A DNA stretch of 64,000 nt from Neobacillus rhizosphaerae (GTDB lineage Bacteria > Bacillota > Bacilli > Bacillales > Cytobacillaceae): the NCBI RefSeq assembly GCF_937468385.1, contig NZ_CALBWS010000008.1, positions 1-64,000 on the forward strand. The letters run 5' to 3'. Made by a program: the position numbers and the translations under genes. Each line of letters opens with the position of its first letter. The stretch's first letter is position 1. Below are positions 19,162 to 26,855 of this stretch, piece after piece. The notes below the pieces were generated by a model that worked only from the letters and a program-made list of their open reading frames with translations, searched no databases and was not told the DNA's origin.

Positions 19162-19755
19162 ATGACTGAATTTATTAAAACGATTTTAGAGTTCTTATCA
19201 CAATTAGGATATCTAGGCATTGCTCTAGGATTAATGATAGAGATTATCCCGAGTGAAATTGTCTTAGGCTATGGCGGCTATATGATTTCACAGGGTCATC
19301 TCAATTTTGTAGGATCCGTTATTGCCGGTACTGTAGGCGGAACGATTGCCCAATTGTTTTTATATTGGGCAGGTTACTATGGCGGTCGTCCGTTTTTAGA
19401 GAAATACGGGAAATATGTCCTTATTAAAAAGAAACATATTGACATTGCCGAACAATGGTTTAGAAAATATGGAGCTGGTGTCATTTTTTCGGCTCGGTTT
19501 ATCCCTTTCGTCAGACATGCGATTTCCATTCCCGCAGGGATCGCCAAAATGCCTGCCTCAAAATTCACGCTTTATACCGTGGCTGCTGTATTACCGTGGA
19601 CCATTCTATTCCTTTATTTAGGGAAGGTATTAGGCAGCAATTGGTCACATATTAAGGAATTCGCACAGCCCTATGTAGTGCCGACTATTATTGCAGCTGT
19701 TGTTTTAGGAGCCATCTATTTTTTAATCAAGAAAACAAAGAAAACCACCGATTAA
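19162..19755 (+). CDS. DedA family membrane protein
   Basis: VTT/DedA-domain inner-membrane protein of 197 aa; the family includes undecaprenyl-phosphate and phospholipid flippases. Conserved features: E-[IVE]xPSE-type start of the domain (EIIPSEIVLGYGG), GGTIAQLFLYWAGYYGGR, and FARFIPFVRHxISIPAG-like SARFIPFVRHAISIPAGIA with the essential Arg residues. The stop codon lies inside a 22-bp palindrome that is duplicated at 20722-20743, on the far side of an IS remnant. The exact substrate is not predictable. Confidence 0.92.
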   Translation: MTEFIKTILEFLSQLGYLGIALGLMIEIIPSEIVLGYGGYMISQGHLNFVGSVIAGTVGGTIAQLFLYWAGYYGGRPFLEKYGKYVLIKKKHIDIAEQWFRKYGAGVIFSARFIPFVRHAISIPAGIAKMPASKFTLYTVAAVLPWTILFLYLGKVLGSNWSHIKEFAQPYVVPTIIAAVVLGAIYFLIKKTKKTTD

Positions 19756-19765
19756 GCACGGTGGT
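19744..19765. terminator. terminator hairpin, left copy of a duplicated 22-bp site
   Basis: ACCACCG (N8) CGGTGGT, a perfect stem enclosing the dedA stop codon. The identical 22 bp recurs at 20722-20743 and the two copies bound the IS remnant. Confidence 0.85.
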
Positions 19766-19873
19766 CAGGCTGTCGAAAAACTTTCGATAGCCTTTTTTTA
19801 TTCGCTTTCTTTAACAATACACCGCGTTAATTTATTATAATAATATTGTTAATATATAGGCCTTACAACAGGT

Positions 19874-20006
19874 CTGTTGATTTGCGCTCCAGGCGCTTCG
19901 CTTTCCGCGGGCGTGCCGGGGAGCCTCCTCGTCGCTTCGCTCCTGCGGGGTCTCCCCAGCCCCGTATTCCCGCAGGAGTCTTCGCGCCTTCCGCTCCAAT
20001 CAACAG
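19874..20006 (+). repeat. GC-rich inverted repeat, left arm
   Basis: Starts CTGTTGATTTGCGCTCC and ends CGCTCCAATCAACAG, so the unit is itself roughly palindromic; internal blocks include CTTTCCGCGGGCG and CTCCTGCGGGGTCTCC. Clearly homologous to the complement of 20522-20655. GC content is far above that of the neighbourhood. Confidence 0.8.
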
Positions 20007-20069
20007 AGTGTTTTTCAATAAAGACCTTCCACTCAACTAATAAATAATAAAAAATAAGTGGTGAAATCA

Positions 20070-20511
20070 ATGTTTAAGCCAAAAGAGTCTAGCCAAAGGA
20101 TTCGTGTCTATTGATGAATTAGTTCCTGATGATCACCACCTTCGTTTGATTGATAAATATATTGATTTTTCGTTTCTTCTTGAAAAAGTTCTCCCTTATT
20201 ATAGTGATGATAACGGCCGCCCATCTGATTCACTAATTTTGTTTAAAATGATGTTTATTGGTTATCTTTACGGTATAGGTAAGGTTAAATCGCTTATCTA
20301 AATCGGGAAATTGCTTTATAAATTTAGAAAGGAAAAAATTGAGCGAAGCTTCGCAGACTCAAAAGAGCTGCATGGGCTTCGCTACTGCCGGTTACTGGGA
20401 TTAAAGAATGCAAGTGAACAGACTATACTTATGGCAGCCTGCCAAAATAAAAAAAAGATAGCGACACACTTAGCCAGGTTAGAAAAAGTGTGTTGCAATT
20501 CTTTAGGTTGA
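20070..20511 (+). pseudogene. IS1182-family transposase remnant (frameshift and internal deletion)
   Basis: The original start ATGTTTAAGCC at 20070 is in a different frame from the next block, SIDELVPDDHHLRLIDKYI (20107 on), which ends at a stop at 20301. The C-terminal block [18 protein letters not shown] (about 20350-20404) follows directly. Both match the two ends of DUF772/IS1182-type transposases of roughly 450 aa; the catalytic centre has been deleted. Confidence 0.85.
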
Positions 20512-20521
20512 TTTTGCCCCC

Positions 20522-20655
20522 CTGTTGTTTGGAGCGGAGGGCACTCGACTCCTGCGGGATAGAGAGGCCACGGGAGACCCCGCAGGTGCCAAAGGCGCCG
20601 AGGAGGCTCCCGGACCTCCCCGCGGAAAGCGAGTGCCCGGAGCGGAAATCAACAG
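20522..20655 (-). repeat. GC-rich inverted repeat, right arm
   Basis: Inverted relative to 19874-20006: its complement starts CTGTTGATTTCCGCTCC and contains CTTTCCGCGGGGAGG and CACCTGCGGGGTCTCC. The two arms enclose the transposase remnant. Confidence 0.8.
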
Positions 20656-20721
20656 GCCAGTTAGCAGGGACAATCCATTAATAAAAAATTGCCGAGAAAT
20701 ATACCCTTTCTCGACAATCTG

Positions 20722-20743
20722 ACCACCGATTAAGCACGGTGGT
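20722..20743. terminator. terminator hairpin, right copy of the duplicated 22-bp site
   Basis: Identical to 19744-19765. Here it encloses the stop codon of the minus-strand gene 20730-21059 and is followed by TTTTC on the plus side. Confidence 0.85.
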
Positions 20744-21059
20744 TTTCTTCTTTTGAAAATTTCGCTTGGGCCCATGTGTCCAGCTTTTTAACCTGCTTTT
20801 TCCCAAGTGTAAAACCGTAAATGATGAGCAAAACAATGATTAAGGTAAACAAATCTACTTTCTTCGTTGAAATAAAATTGATGATTCCCATCAACACCTG
20901 TGGAATCACCCCAGTTAACGCAAATAGAACCGTCGCTACCTTGAACCAGAAGTTCGATTTTAGACCATATCTTGCATATAGCAGTAAGAAGGTTGATGAC
21001 CACGCTAGCACCTCAAGCCCTACCAATATTGCCCATTTATTCTCAATCAAAAAATTCAT
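20730..21059 (-). CDS. small membrane protein under guanidine-riboswitch control
   Basis: A 109-aa protein with three clear hydrophobic segments (about residues 8-30, 36-62 and 70-88) and a charged C-terminal tail. I do not recognise the family. It has about the length of SMR guanidine exporters (Gdx), and a Glu near residue 16 sits in the first segment, but it has three segments rather than four and lacks the SMR tryptophan/glycine signature. GGAAGGGAG lies 8 nt before ATG 21059. The leader carries a guanidine-I riboswitch with terminator, which suggests a role in guanidine tolerance or transport. Confidence 0.8.
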   Translation of the reverse strand: MNFLIENKWAILVGLEVLAWSSTFLLLYARYGLKSNFWFKVATVLFALTGVIPQVLMGIINFISTKKVDLFTLIIVLLIIYGFTLGKKQVKKLDTWAQAKFSKEENHRA

Positions 21060-21097
21060 TTTCAAAACTCCCTTCCAATCAAATCTCTATTATTTCC

Positions 21098-21280
21098 AAA
21101 AAAAAAGCCAAAAAGAAATATCGGTAATCGATAATTTCTCCCAGGCTTTTATCCTTCCGTGGCCACAGAAAACGGACGTCCCCGTTGGGAAACGTATGAC
21201 TGAATCCGCTCATTTCCTGTGCGTTTTCTCTCGGACCAGTCTGGCCAGTTAAAGCCACGGAACCCTAGAAAACCAGTTAT
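21098..21280 (-). promoter_or_regulatory. guanidine-I (ykkC) riboswitch with intrinsic terminator
   Basis: On the complement the conserved ykkC blocks appear in order: CTAGGGTTCCG, then ACTGGTCCGAGAGAAAAC, then GGATAAAAGCCTGGGAGA. After the aptamer an AAAAGCC strand pairs with GGCTTTTT (21102-21109) through a long imperfect stem, followed by a T-run, forming a terminator that ligand binding would prevent. It lies directly upstream of the gene at 20730-21059 and downstream of the kimA-like gene. Confidence 0.93.
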
Positions 21281-21335
21281 ATTAAATTATGAGGTTATTT
21301 TATCACAAAAGAGCTCATCGAGAAACTGCCATTAT

Positions 21336-23162
21336 TTACTTTTTTAAATGATAGGGCAGTGTGGCCACAATAACTTTCTTTTTAAAAATAAGATAGGCAC
21401 GGATTAATAAGCTTGATTGATTGTGCAAAATATTGTGCCAGCTCTTTTTAGTTATGAATTGCGGAATCAACACCGTTACCTGATAATTATTTTCACTTGC
21501 TTTATGCTCAACAGTGTCAATGAATTTGGATAATGGCTGAAGAACACTACGATAGTGGGATTGCAAGGTTACCAGCCGAACATCTGGCTGCCACTTCTCC
21601 CATTTTTCTTCGAATCGTTTCTCATCTTCACGATCAAAAGAAACATACACAGCAAAAATTTGATCCGTTAATGACTTGGCATAATTAATAGAGTTTTCAA
21701 CAACCTTGGTAATCCCTGCTACCGGTACAATAATGACATTTCCCTCAATCGGAATGGCTGGATGTTCCGGATAAATCCTTAATTGTTCTCCCACTGCCTC
21801 ATAATGCTTATTTATCCTTAAGAAGAGCAATACAATTAATGGTAAAAAGATAACCACAAACCATACCTGACCAAATTTTGTTATGAAAAAAATGAGTAAC
21901 ACAGTTAAGGTAATAAGCGCACCAACTAAATTAGCACTAAGCTTTGCCAGCCATCCAGCTGGCCTTTCACGAAACCATTTCACAATCATCCCTGTTTGAG
22001 ACAACGTGAACGGAATAAATACTCCCACCGCATAAAGAGGGATTAAGTGCTCCGTTTTCCCCTGAGATGCAATGATAAGTAAAATAGAAGCTGCCCCCAG
22101 TGAAACGATTCCATTCGAATAGCCGAGGCGGTCACCTCTAATCGTAAACATCCTTGGCATATACTTATCCTTTGCCAGGCTAAACGCTAATAATGGAAAA
22201 GCCGAATAACCGGTATTGGCTGCGAGCACTAAAATCACGGCTGTTGTGCCTTGGATAAAAAAGTAAAGATAATTGCGTCCAAACGTCTCCTTGGCAATTA
22301 GTGAAACCACTGTTTCATCACGACTCGGGGCAATGCCATAATAATAAGCAAGGAAGGTAATCCCAGCAAATAATAAAGCCAAGAGCGAGCCCATTAGAAT
22401 TAACGTCTTCGCGGCATTCTTTGGTGCCGGGTCTTTAAAGTTTGGAATCGCATTAGAGATTGCCTCCACCCCTGTTAAGGCCGAACAGCCCGAAGCAAAG
22501 GCCCGAAGCAGCAAGAATAAGGTAATCCCTTGAACCGGTGCCCCGATTGGTGCGTGATGAACAGTTGGAGAAACATTTCCTGTCGATATTTTATAAACAC
22601 CAACACCAATCAGAAGGAAAATCGCGACCACAAATAAATAGACTGGATAGGCTAATATCGTCGCCGATTCTGTTAAGCCACGAAGATTTAAAATGGTGAT
22701 GAAAACGACTAGAATGCAGGCAATCAAAACGGTATGTTGATGTAAAGTTGGAATAGCCGATGTAATGGCTGCTGTACCTGCCGATATGCTGACAGCCACT
22801 GTCAATATGTAATCAACTAATAACGATCCGCCCGCAATTAATCCCGCTTTCTCACCCAGGTTCTCTTTTGAAACAATATATGCCCCACCACCATGAGGGT
22901 AAGAATAGATAATTTGTCGATAAGATACAATGAGCGCTGCTAACAGAAATAAAACGCCTGCTGCAATGGGTACAGAGTACCAAAACGCGATGACGCTAAT
23001 GGTGGACAGTACAATTAGAATTTGTTCTGTCCCATAAGCCACTGATGATAAAGCATCGGATGACAGAATCGCCAACGCCTTAAAAATGTTTAATTTTTGT
23101 TCGCCTAAAGCCGTCGATTTTAACGGCCGGCCAATTAGCAGTCTCTTAAAAGAAGAGAGCAT
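21336..23162 (-). CDS. kimA: potassium importer KimA-like (APC/KUP superfamily)
   Basis: Twelve transmembrane helices followed by a cytosolic C-terminal domain from about residue 465. It is very similar along its length to B. subtilis KimA (YdaO), a high-affinity proton-coupled K+ importer inhibited by c-di-AMP: for example LSSDALSSVAYGTEQIL, YPHGGGAYIVSKENLG, ASGCSALTGVEAISNAIPNF and MFTIRGDRLGYSNG. ATG at 23162 follows GGTGG with 9-nt spacing. In B. subtilis the gene is behind a c-di-AMP riboswitch; I see no such aptamer in the 195-bp upstream region. Confidence 0.92.
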   Translation of the reverse strand: MLSSFKRLLIGRPLKSTALGEQKLNIFKALAILSSDALSSVAYGTEQILIVLSTISVIAFWYSVPIAAGVLFLLAALIVSYRQIIYSYPHGGGAYIVSKENLGEKAGLIAGGSLLVDYILTVAVSISAGTAAITSAIPTLHQHTVLIACILVVFITILNLRGLTESATILAYPVYLFVVAIFLLIGVGVYKISTGNVSPTVHHAPIGAPVQGITLFLLLRAFASGCSALTGVEAISNAIPNFKDPAPKNAAKTLILMGSLLALLFAGITFLAYYYGIAPSRDETVVSLIAKETFGRNYLYFFIQGTTAVILVLAANTGYSAFPLLAFSLAKDKYMPRMFTIRGDRLGYSNGIVSLGAASILLIIASQGKTEHLIPLYAVGVFIPFTLSQTGMIVKWFRERPAGWLAKLSANLVGALITLTVLLIFFITKFGQVWFVVIFLPLIVLLFLRINKHYEAVGEQLRIYPEHPAIPIEGNVIIVPVAGITKVVENSINYAKSLTDQIFAVYVSFDREDEKRFEEKWEKWQPDVRLVTLQSHYRSVLQPLSKFIDTVEHKASENNYQVTVLIPQFITKKSWHNILHNQSSLLIRAYLIFKKKVIVATLPYHLKK

Positions 23163-23305
23163 GTGACTCACCCACCAGATTTGAAGTAGAATTACCGATT
23201 GATTTTATCACAAGATATTCATGAAAATGAAGTGTTTTCTTTTGAACATCTGTATTTTATTTTGTCCTAGATTTGGGGATTATGAGTAAATTCATTATGA
23301 TCAAA

Positions 23306-23355
23306 TAAAAAAAAACCACATGGTTAGATCTACTATCCTAGATCTACCATGTAGC
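23306..23355 (-). terminator. terminator of nupC
   Basis: Long stem TACATGGTAGATCT / AGATCTAACCATGTG with a 7-nt loop followed by nine T residues on the minus strand. Confidence 0.88.
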
Positions 23356-23366
23356 TGTTAATAAAA

Positions 23367-24548
23367 TTAAAGCATTAAACCTGTAATCGCAGCTGCTAAT
23401 AAGCTAACAAGTGTTGCACCATAAAGCAATTTAAGCCCAAACTTTGCCACAAGATTGCCTTTCTTTTCGTTCAAGCCTTTCACGGCCCCGGTAATAATCC
23501 CAATCGACGAAAAGTTTGCAAACGAAACAAGGAAGACAGAAATAATCCCCACTGTTCTGCTGGATAATGAAGCAGTAATTTTTGCTAAGTCCATCATCGC
23601 AACGAATTCATTCGATAGCAATTTTGTCGCCATAATTGTTCCTGCCTTCACTACTTCTGAAGAAGGCACCCCCACGATAAAAGCGAGTGGGGCGAACACA
23701 TAACCAAGCGCCATCTGGAAGCTGATGCCGAAAATCGCGGCAAATAGATGATTAATCATGCTGATCAAGGCAACAAAACCGATTAGCATCGCCCCGACAA
23801 TAATGGCCACTTTGAATCCGTCCAAAATATATTCCCCAAGCATTTCAAAAAAGGATTGTTTTTCTGTTTCATGAATTTCGATAATATCTTCTTGTTCTGT
23901 TACTTCATAGGGATTAATAATATTGGCAATGATAAATCCGCCAAATAAGTTTAATACCAATGCGGTAATCACATATTTTGGTTCAACCATTGTCATATAA
24001 GCCCCTAAAATCGATGCCGAAACCGTTGACATCGCTGAGGTGCACAATGTATACAGACGATGTTCAGGTAGGTAGGGGAGCTGTTTTTTCACAGAAATAA
24101 ACACCTCAGACTGGCCAAAAACAGCAGATGCTACCGCATTATAAGACTCTAATTTTCCAAGACCATTCACCTTACTTAAAATGAAACCAAGGAAACGAAT
24201 GATGATCGGAAGGACTCTAATGTATTGGGCAATTCCGATTAAAACAGAAATAAAGACAATCGGCATCAGAACGTTTAAGAAAAAGGGAGCTGCCCCTTTC
24301 ATCGCCATTCCGCCGAATACAAAGTTTATTCCTTCAGCTGCATAGTTTAGAAGATGTTCAAATAACCCTGATACTCCTCTAATAATGATAAGCCCTACTC
24401 CTGTATTAAGCAGTATATAAGCTAATAACAGCTGCAAACCGAGCATAATCGCAATCGGCTTAAACTTTATCCCTTTTTTATCGCGACTAACCAGAAAGGC
24501 AAGCAAAAAGATTACAACCAATGCCGCCAAAAACAAAACAAATTTCAA
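23367..24548 (-). CDS. nupC: concentrative nucleoside transporter NupC/CNT
   Basis: Membrane cation:nucleoside symporter of 393 aa with an N-terminal, a core and a C-terminal (nucleoside transporter) region. Motifs include FGQSEVFIS in the substrate helices, [13 protein letters not shown] and the C-terminal [24 protein letters not shown] precedes a TTG start at 24548. The upstream 300 bp show no purine riboswitch. Confidence 0.94.
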   Translation of the reverse strand: MKFVLFLAALVVIFLLAFLVSRDKKGIKFKPIAIMLGLQLLLAYILLNTGVGLIIIRGVSGLFEHLLNYAAEGINFVFGGMAMKGAAPFFLNVLMPIVFISVLIGIAQYIRVLPIIIRFLGFILSKVNGLGKLESYNAVASAVFGQSEVFISVKKQLPYLPEHRLYTLCTSAMSTVSASILGAYMTMVEPKYVITALVLNLFGGFIIANIINPYEVTEQEDIIEIHETEKQSFFEMLGEYILDGFKVAIIVGAMLIGFVALISMINHLFAAIFGISFQMALGYVFAPLAFIVGVPSSEVVKAGTIMATKLLSNEFVAMMDLAKITASLSSRTVGIISVFLVSFANFSSIGIITGAVKGLNEKKGNLVAKFGLKLLYGATLVSLLAAAITGLML

Positions 24549-24767
24549 AATATTTTTCTCCTTTTCCTGTTGTTATCTCTGTGATGTAAAGAAAGAACAA
24601 ATATACATTTTTCGACAAAAATCGACAGCGTTTTCACACATAAACTTGATTATAGAAGTGTGCATCATACGTGTCAACCTTTTGTAAGGAAGTAGTAAAA
24701 TTCAGGATATTCGCTCTCATCAAATAGTATTTTTCCTTTTTTTATACCTTTTGATTCATAGAGGATA

Positions 24768-24806
24768 GAAAAAGGCATGGAGGCTTTCCTTCTCCATACC
24801 TTTAAG
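24768..24806 (-). terminator. terminator of the MFS gene
   Basis: AAAGGTATGGAG / CTCCATGCCTTT stem, then a T-run on the minus strand. The rest of the 24549-24852 gap shows nothing else I can name. Confidence 0.8.
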
Positions 24807-24852
24807 TAACTTTACAAAACATAATCCATTGCGCTAATTCTAACTCTTTTTA

Positions 24853-26031
24853 TCATCCTTGTTGTGCCACAGTTACCCGGTCTTTATATAAGAAATAGAC
24901 ATAGAGTAGCATGGAAATGAAGATCGAGACAGCTGAGGTACTATAAATGCTGCTGTAACCAAGAAGGTGGCCAATCTGACCAAACACCATCGCCCCTATG
25001 CCAACACCTAAATCGAAAAATGAATAGAAAGTAGCATTCGCCATGCCTCTTCGGTTGATTGGGACTTTTTCAATAGACCATGCCTGCAGGGCAGGCTGAA
25101 CCGTTCCAAAGCCTAGACCGTACAAAATAGCCGCTACAAATAGAATTGTGCTATTAGGGAGCCACGATAACAAAATCATTGCCGTTAATATTAACAATGT
25201 TCCCGGAATAAAGACGGCTTGATGTCCTTTTCGATCATAAAGCTGTCCTGCAAATGCCCTTGTGACCATCAGTGCAATTGCGTAGAGTAAAAAATACAAT
25301 TGGATCCCGGCAATATGCTTTTCAGCCGTATATAATGGGAGAAAGGCAGCAATCCCGCCAAAGGTTACTGTGATAAAAAACATCAGCATCGAAGGCTTCA
25401 AAGCACCTTTTTCGTAAAGATCAAGTTTAGCCTTTGCCCTTGCCGGCTTTTGCTCGACCTTTTTGTACGATATTTTAGATGACAACAAAAGAGCCATCAG
25501 TCCTAATCCTGCACAGATAAGGAAAAATTGTTTAAACGATATGATGCCGGTTAAAATCAGCCCCAGAGATGGGCCAAATGCTAGTGCCAGATTTCCTGAT
25601 AGTCCGTAATAACCCATTCCTTCTCCTCTTCTAGAAGCAGGGATTAAATCGGTAGCAATCGTTCCTGATGCCGTAGTGGAAAATCCCCAGCCAACCCCTT
25701 GAATGACGCGCATGGCAAATAAGAAAACGATGCCGGTTAAAAACCCAAAGGATCCGACTGAAAGGACAAAAATGGCTAAACCAATGAGATAAACAAAGCC
25801 TCTTCCTTTTGTTTCAAGTGACTTTCCCGCATATGGTCGAAGCAGTAAGGATGAAAAGGTAAAGATCCCTACCACAAATCCGATCAATTGATCATTTCCG
25901 CCTAAATCTTCCACAAACAGAGGAATGGTTGGTAGCGTCATTTGAAATCCAAGAAAGATAAAGAAATTAGCTAAACAAATAAGAACAAAGTCTTTTGTCC
26001 ATATTTTCTCTTTCCTCAACTGTTTTTCCAT
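24853..26031 (-). CDS. MFS transporter, drug-efflux-like
   Basis: Major facilitator with 12 hydrophobic segments in 392 aa. The motif-A-like loop RPYAGKSLETKGR is between segments 2 and 3, and a second copy TRAFAGQLYDRKG is in the second half; motif C region VIQGVGWGFSTTASGTIATD. Such proteins export drugs or metabolites by proton antiport; the substrate is not predictable. ATG at 26031 follows AGAGGAAG. It stands alone, with a terminator after it and a family A repeat before it. Confidence 0.9.
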   Translation of the reverse strand: MEKQLRKEKIWTKDFVLICLANFFIFLGFQMTLPTIPLFVEDLGGNDQLIGFVVGIFTFSSLLLRPYAGKSLETKGRGFVYLIGLAIFVLSVGSFGFLTGIVFLFAMRVIQGVGWGFSTTASGTIATDLIPASRRGEGMGYYGLSGNLALAFGPSLGLILTGIISFKQFFLICAGLGLMALLLSSKISYKKVEQKPARAKAKLDLYEKGALKPSMLMFFITVTFGGIAAFLPLYTAEKHIAGIQLYFLLYAIALMVTRAFAGQLYDRKGHQAVFIPGTLLILTAMILLSWLPNSTILFVAAILYGLGFGTVQPALQAWSIEKVPINRRGMANATFYSFFDLGVGIGAMVFGQIGHLLGYSSIYSTSAVSIFISMLLYVYFLYKDRVTVAQQG

Positions 26032-26062
26032 ATAAGATGAAGTCTTCCTCTCTTTTTTATTA

Positions 26063-26250
26063 AGAAAAGCGCAAACTTTCGTTTAGAGAAGTCCATAAGC
26101 TACTAGGCGCTCCTCGAAAAAAAAACAACGACTGAGATAAAGGAAACACGGTAATCGAAGGGAACCGATGTTGACTTATCGTAGGGAGGTGAAGGAAGCA
26201 CTCTAGTCGCTAGGGCGGTTGCGCTAGACAATTCTCTAAGTCGATAATTT
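26063..26250 (+). repeat. dispersed repeat family A, diverged copy
   Basis: Keeps GACTGAGATAAAGGAAACAC and CCGATGTTGACTTATCGTAG, but the first third is altered and contains an A-run. Ends GCTAGACAATTCTCTAAGTC like the other copies. Confidence 0.75.
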
Positions 26251-26273
26251 ATGATTTCTTTTCAGACCATGAA

Positions 26274-26304
26274 AAATCGTTTCTACGACTAGTAGAAACG
26301 ACCT
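26274..26304 (-). terminator. terminator of the DinB-family gene
   Basis: TCGTTTCTAC-TAGTC-GTAGAAACGA followed by TTTTT on the minus strand. Confidence 0.88.
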
Positions 26305-26315
26305 TTCACAAAAAA

Positions 26316-26783
26316 TTATTTTGCATTAGCTGCTTCAATGACGCGTTTCATAGCCTGCATTTGTCCTAAATGAAGGGATTCATGGAAAATCGCAAAGTTG
26401 GCAAGTTCGCCAAAAGTTTCTAGCCCTAGGAATGGAGTTTTCAGCCTTTCGTTAAAACTTCCCTCTGGAATTTCTTTGATTCTCTTGATTTGCTCTTTTA
26501 ACTGTGCCGTCAATTCCTGTACCGATGGAACATCACCATGCCAATCAGCCGGCTTAGTTCCTGTCGCAAATAACTCGATATAGTTTGCTGGTAGGTTAGT
26601 CGATTTTTTTGGGAAACCAAACATAAATTGCTCTGCGACGGTTAATATGTGGCCAACATGCCAGTGAATCGTATTGTTAAAACCTTCAGGCAGCACATCC
26701 ACTAGACCTTCATCCAGCATTTCCACGTTTTTCACGAAATATCTCCTCGTTACCTCAAAGCTTTTAAATAATAATTCACTCAT
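26316..26783 (-). CDS. DinB-like (YfiT/DinB superfamily) protein
   Basis: Four-helix-bundle protein of 155 aa of the DinB/YfiT type, often metal-binding and sometimes a thiol-dependent transferase. The likely metal ligands are His in HVGHIL (around 42-45) and the paired His in HESLHLGQ (around 135-140). ATG at 26783 follows AGAGGGGG. Its neighbours do not suggest a pathway. Confidence 0.87.
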   Translation of the reverse strand: MSELLFKSFEVTRRYFVKNVEMLDEGLVDVLPEGFNNTIHWHVGHILTVAEQFMFGFPKKSTNLPANYIELFATGTKPADWHGDVPSVQELTAQLKEQIKRIKEIPEGSFNERLKTPFLGLETFGELANFAIFHESLHLGQMQAMKRVIEAANAK

Positions 26784-26855
26784 TTCTTTTAACCCCCTCT
26801 GATTTGCCTAGCTATAGTTTATACCATATTAAGCCAATTATGAAACTAAACAAAC

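Larger units (their letters stand above)
19766..20721 (+). mobile_element. decayed IS1182-like insertion sequence with 22-bp flanking duplication
   Basis: The 956-bp insert begins CAGGCTGTCGAAAAA and its other end reads, on the complement, CAGATTGTCGAGAAA (12 of 15 identical), so these are its terminal inverted repeats. It is bounded by identical 22-bp copies of a terminator palindrome. Inside are remnants of an IS1182/DUF772-type transposase and two GC-rich 133-bp repeats in inverted orientation. The element cannot encode a full transposase. Confidence 0.8.

Noticed and set aside
20730-21059. Annotation as an SMR (Gdx/SugE) guanidine exporter
   Set aside because: The size fits, but only three hydrophobic segments are present and the SMR signature motifs are missing.
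24549-24852. Purine riboswitch before nupC
   Set aside because: No purine aptamer consensus (TATA..GGTTG..CTAC..) is visible on the minus strand in this gap.
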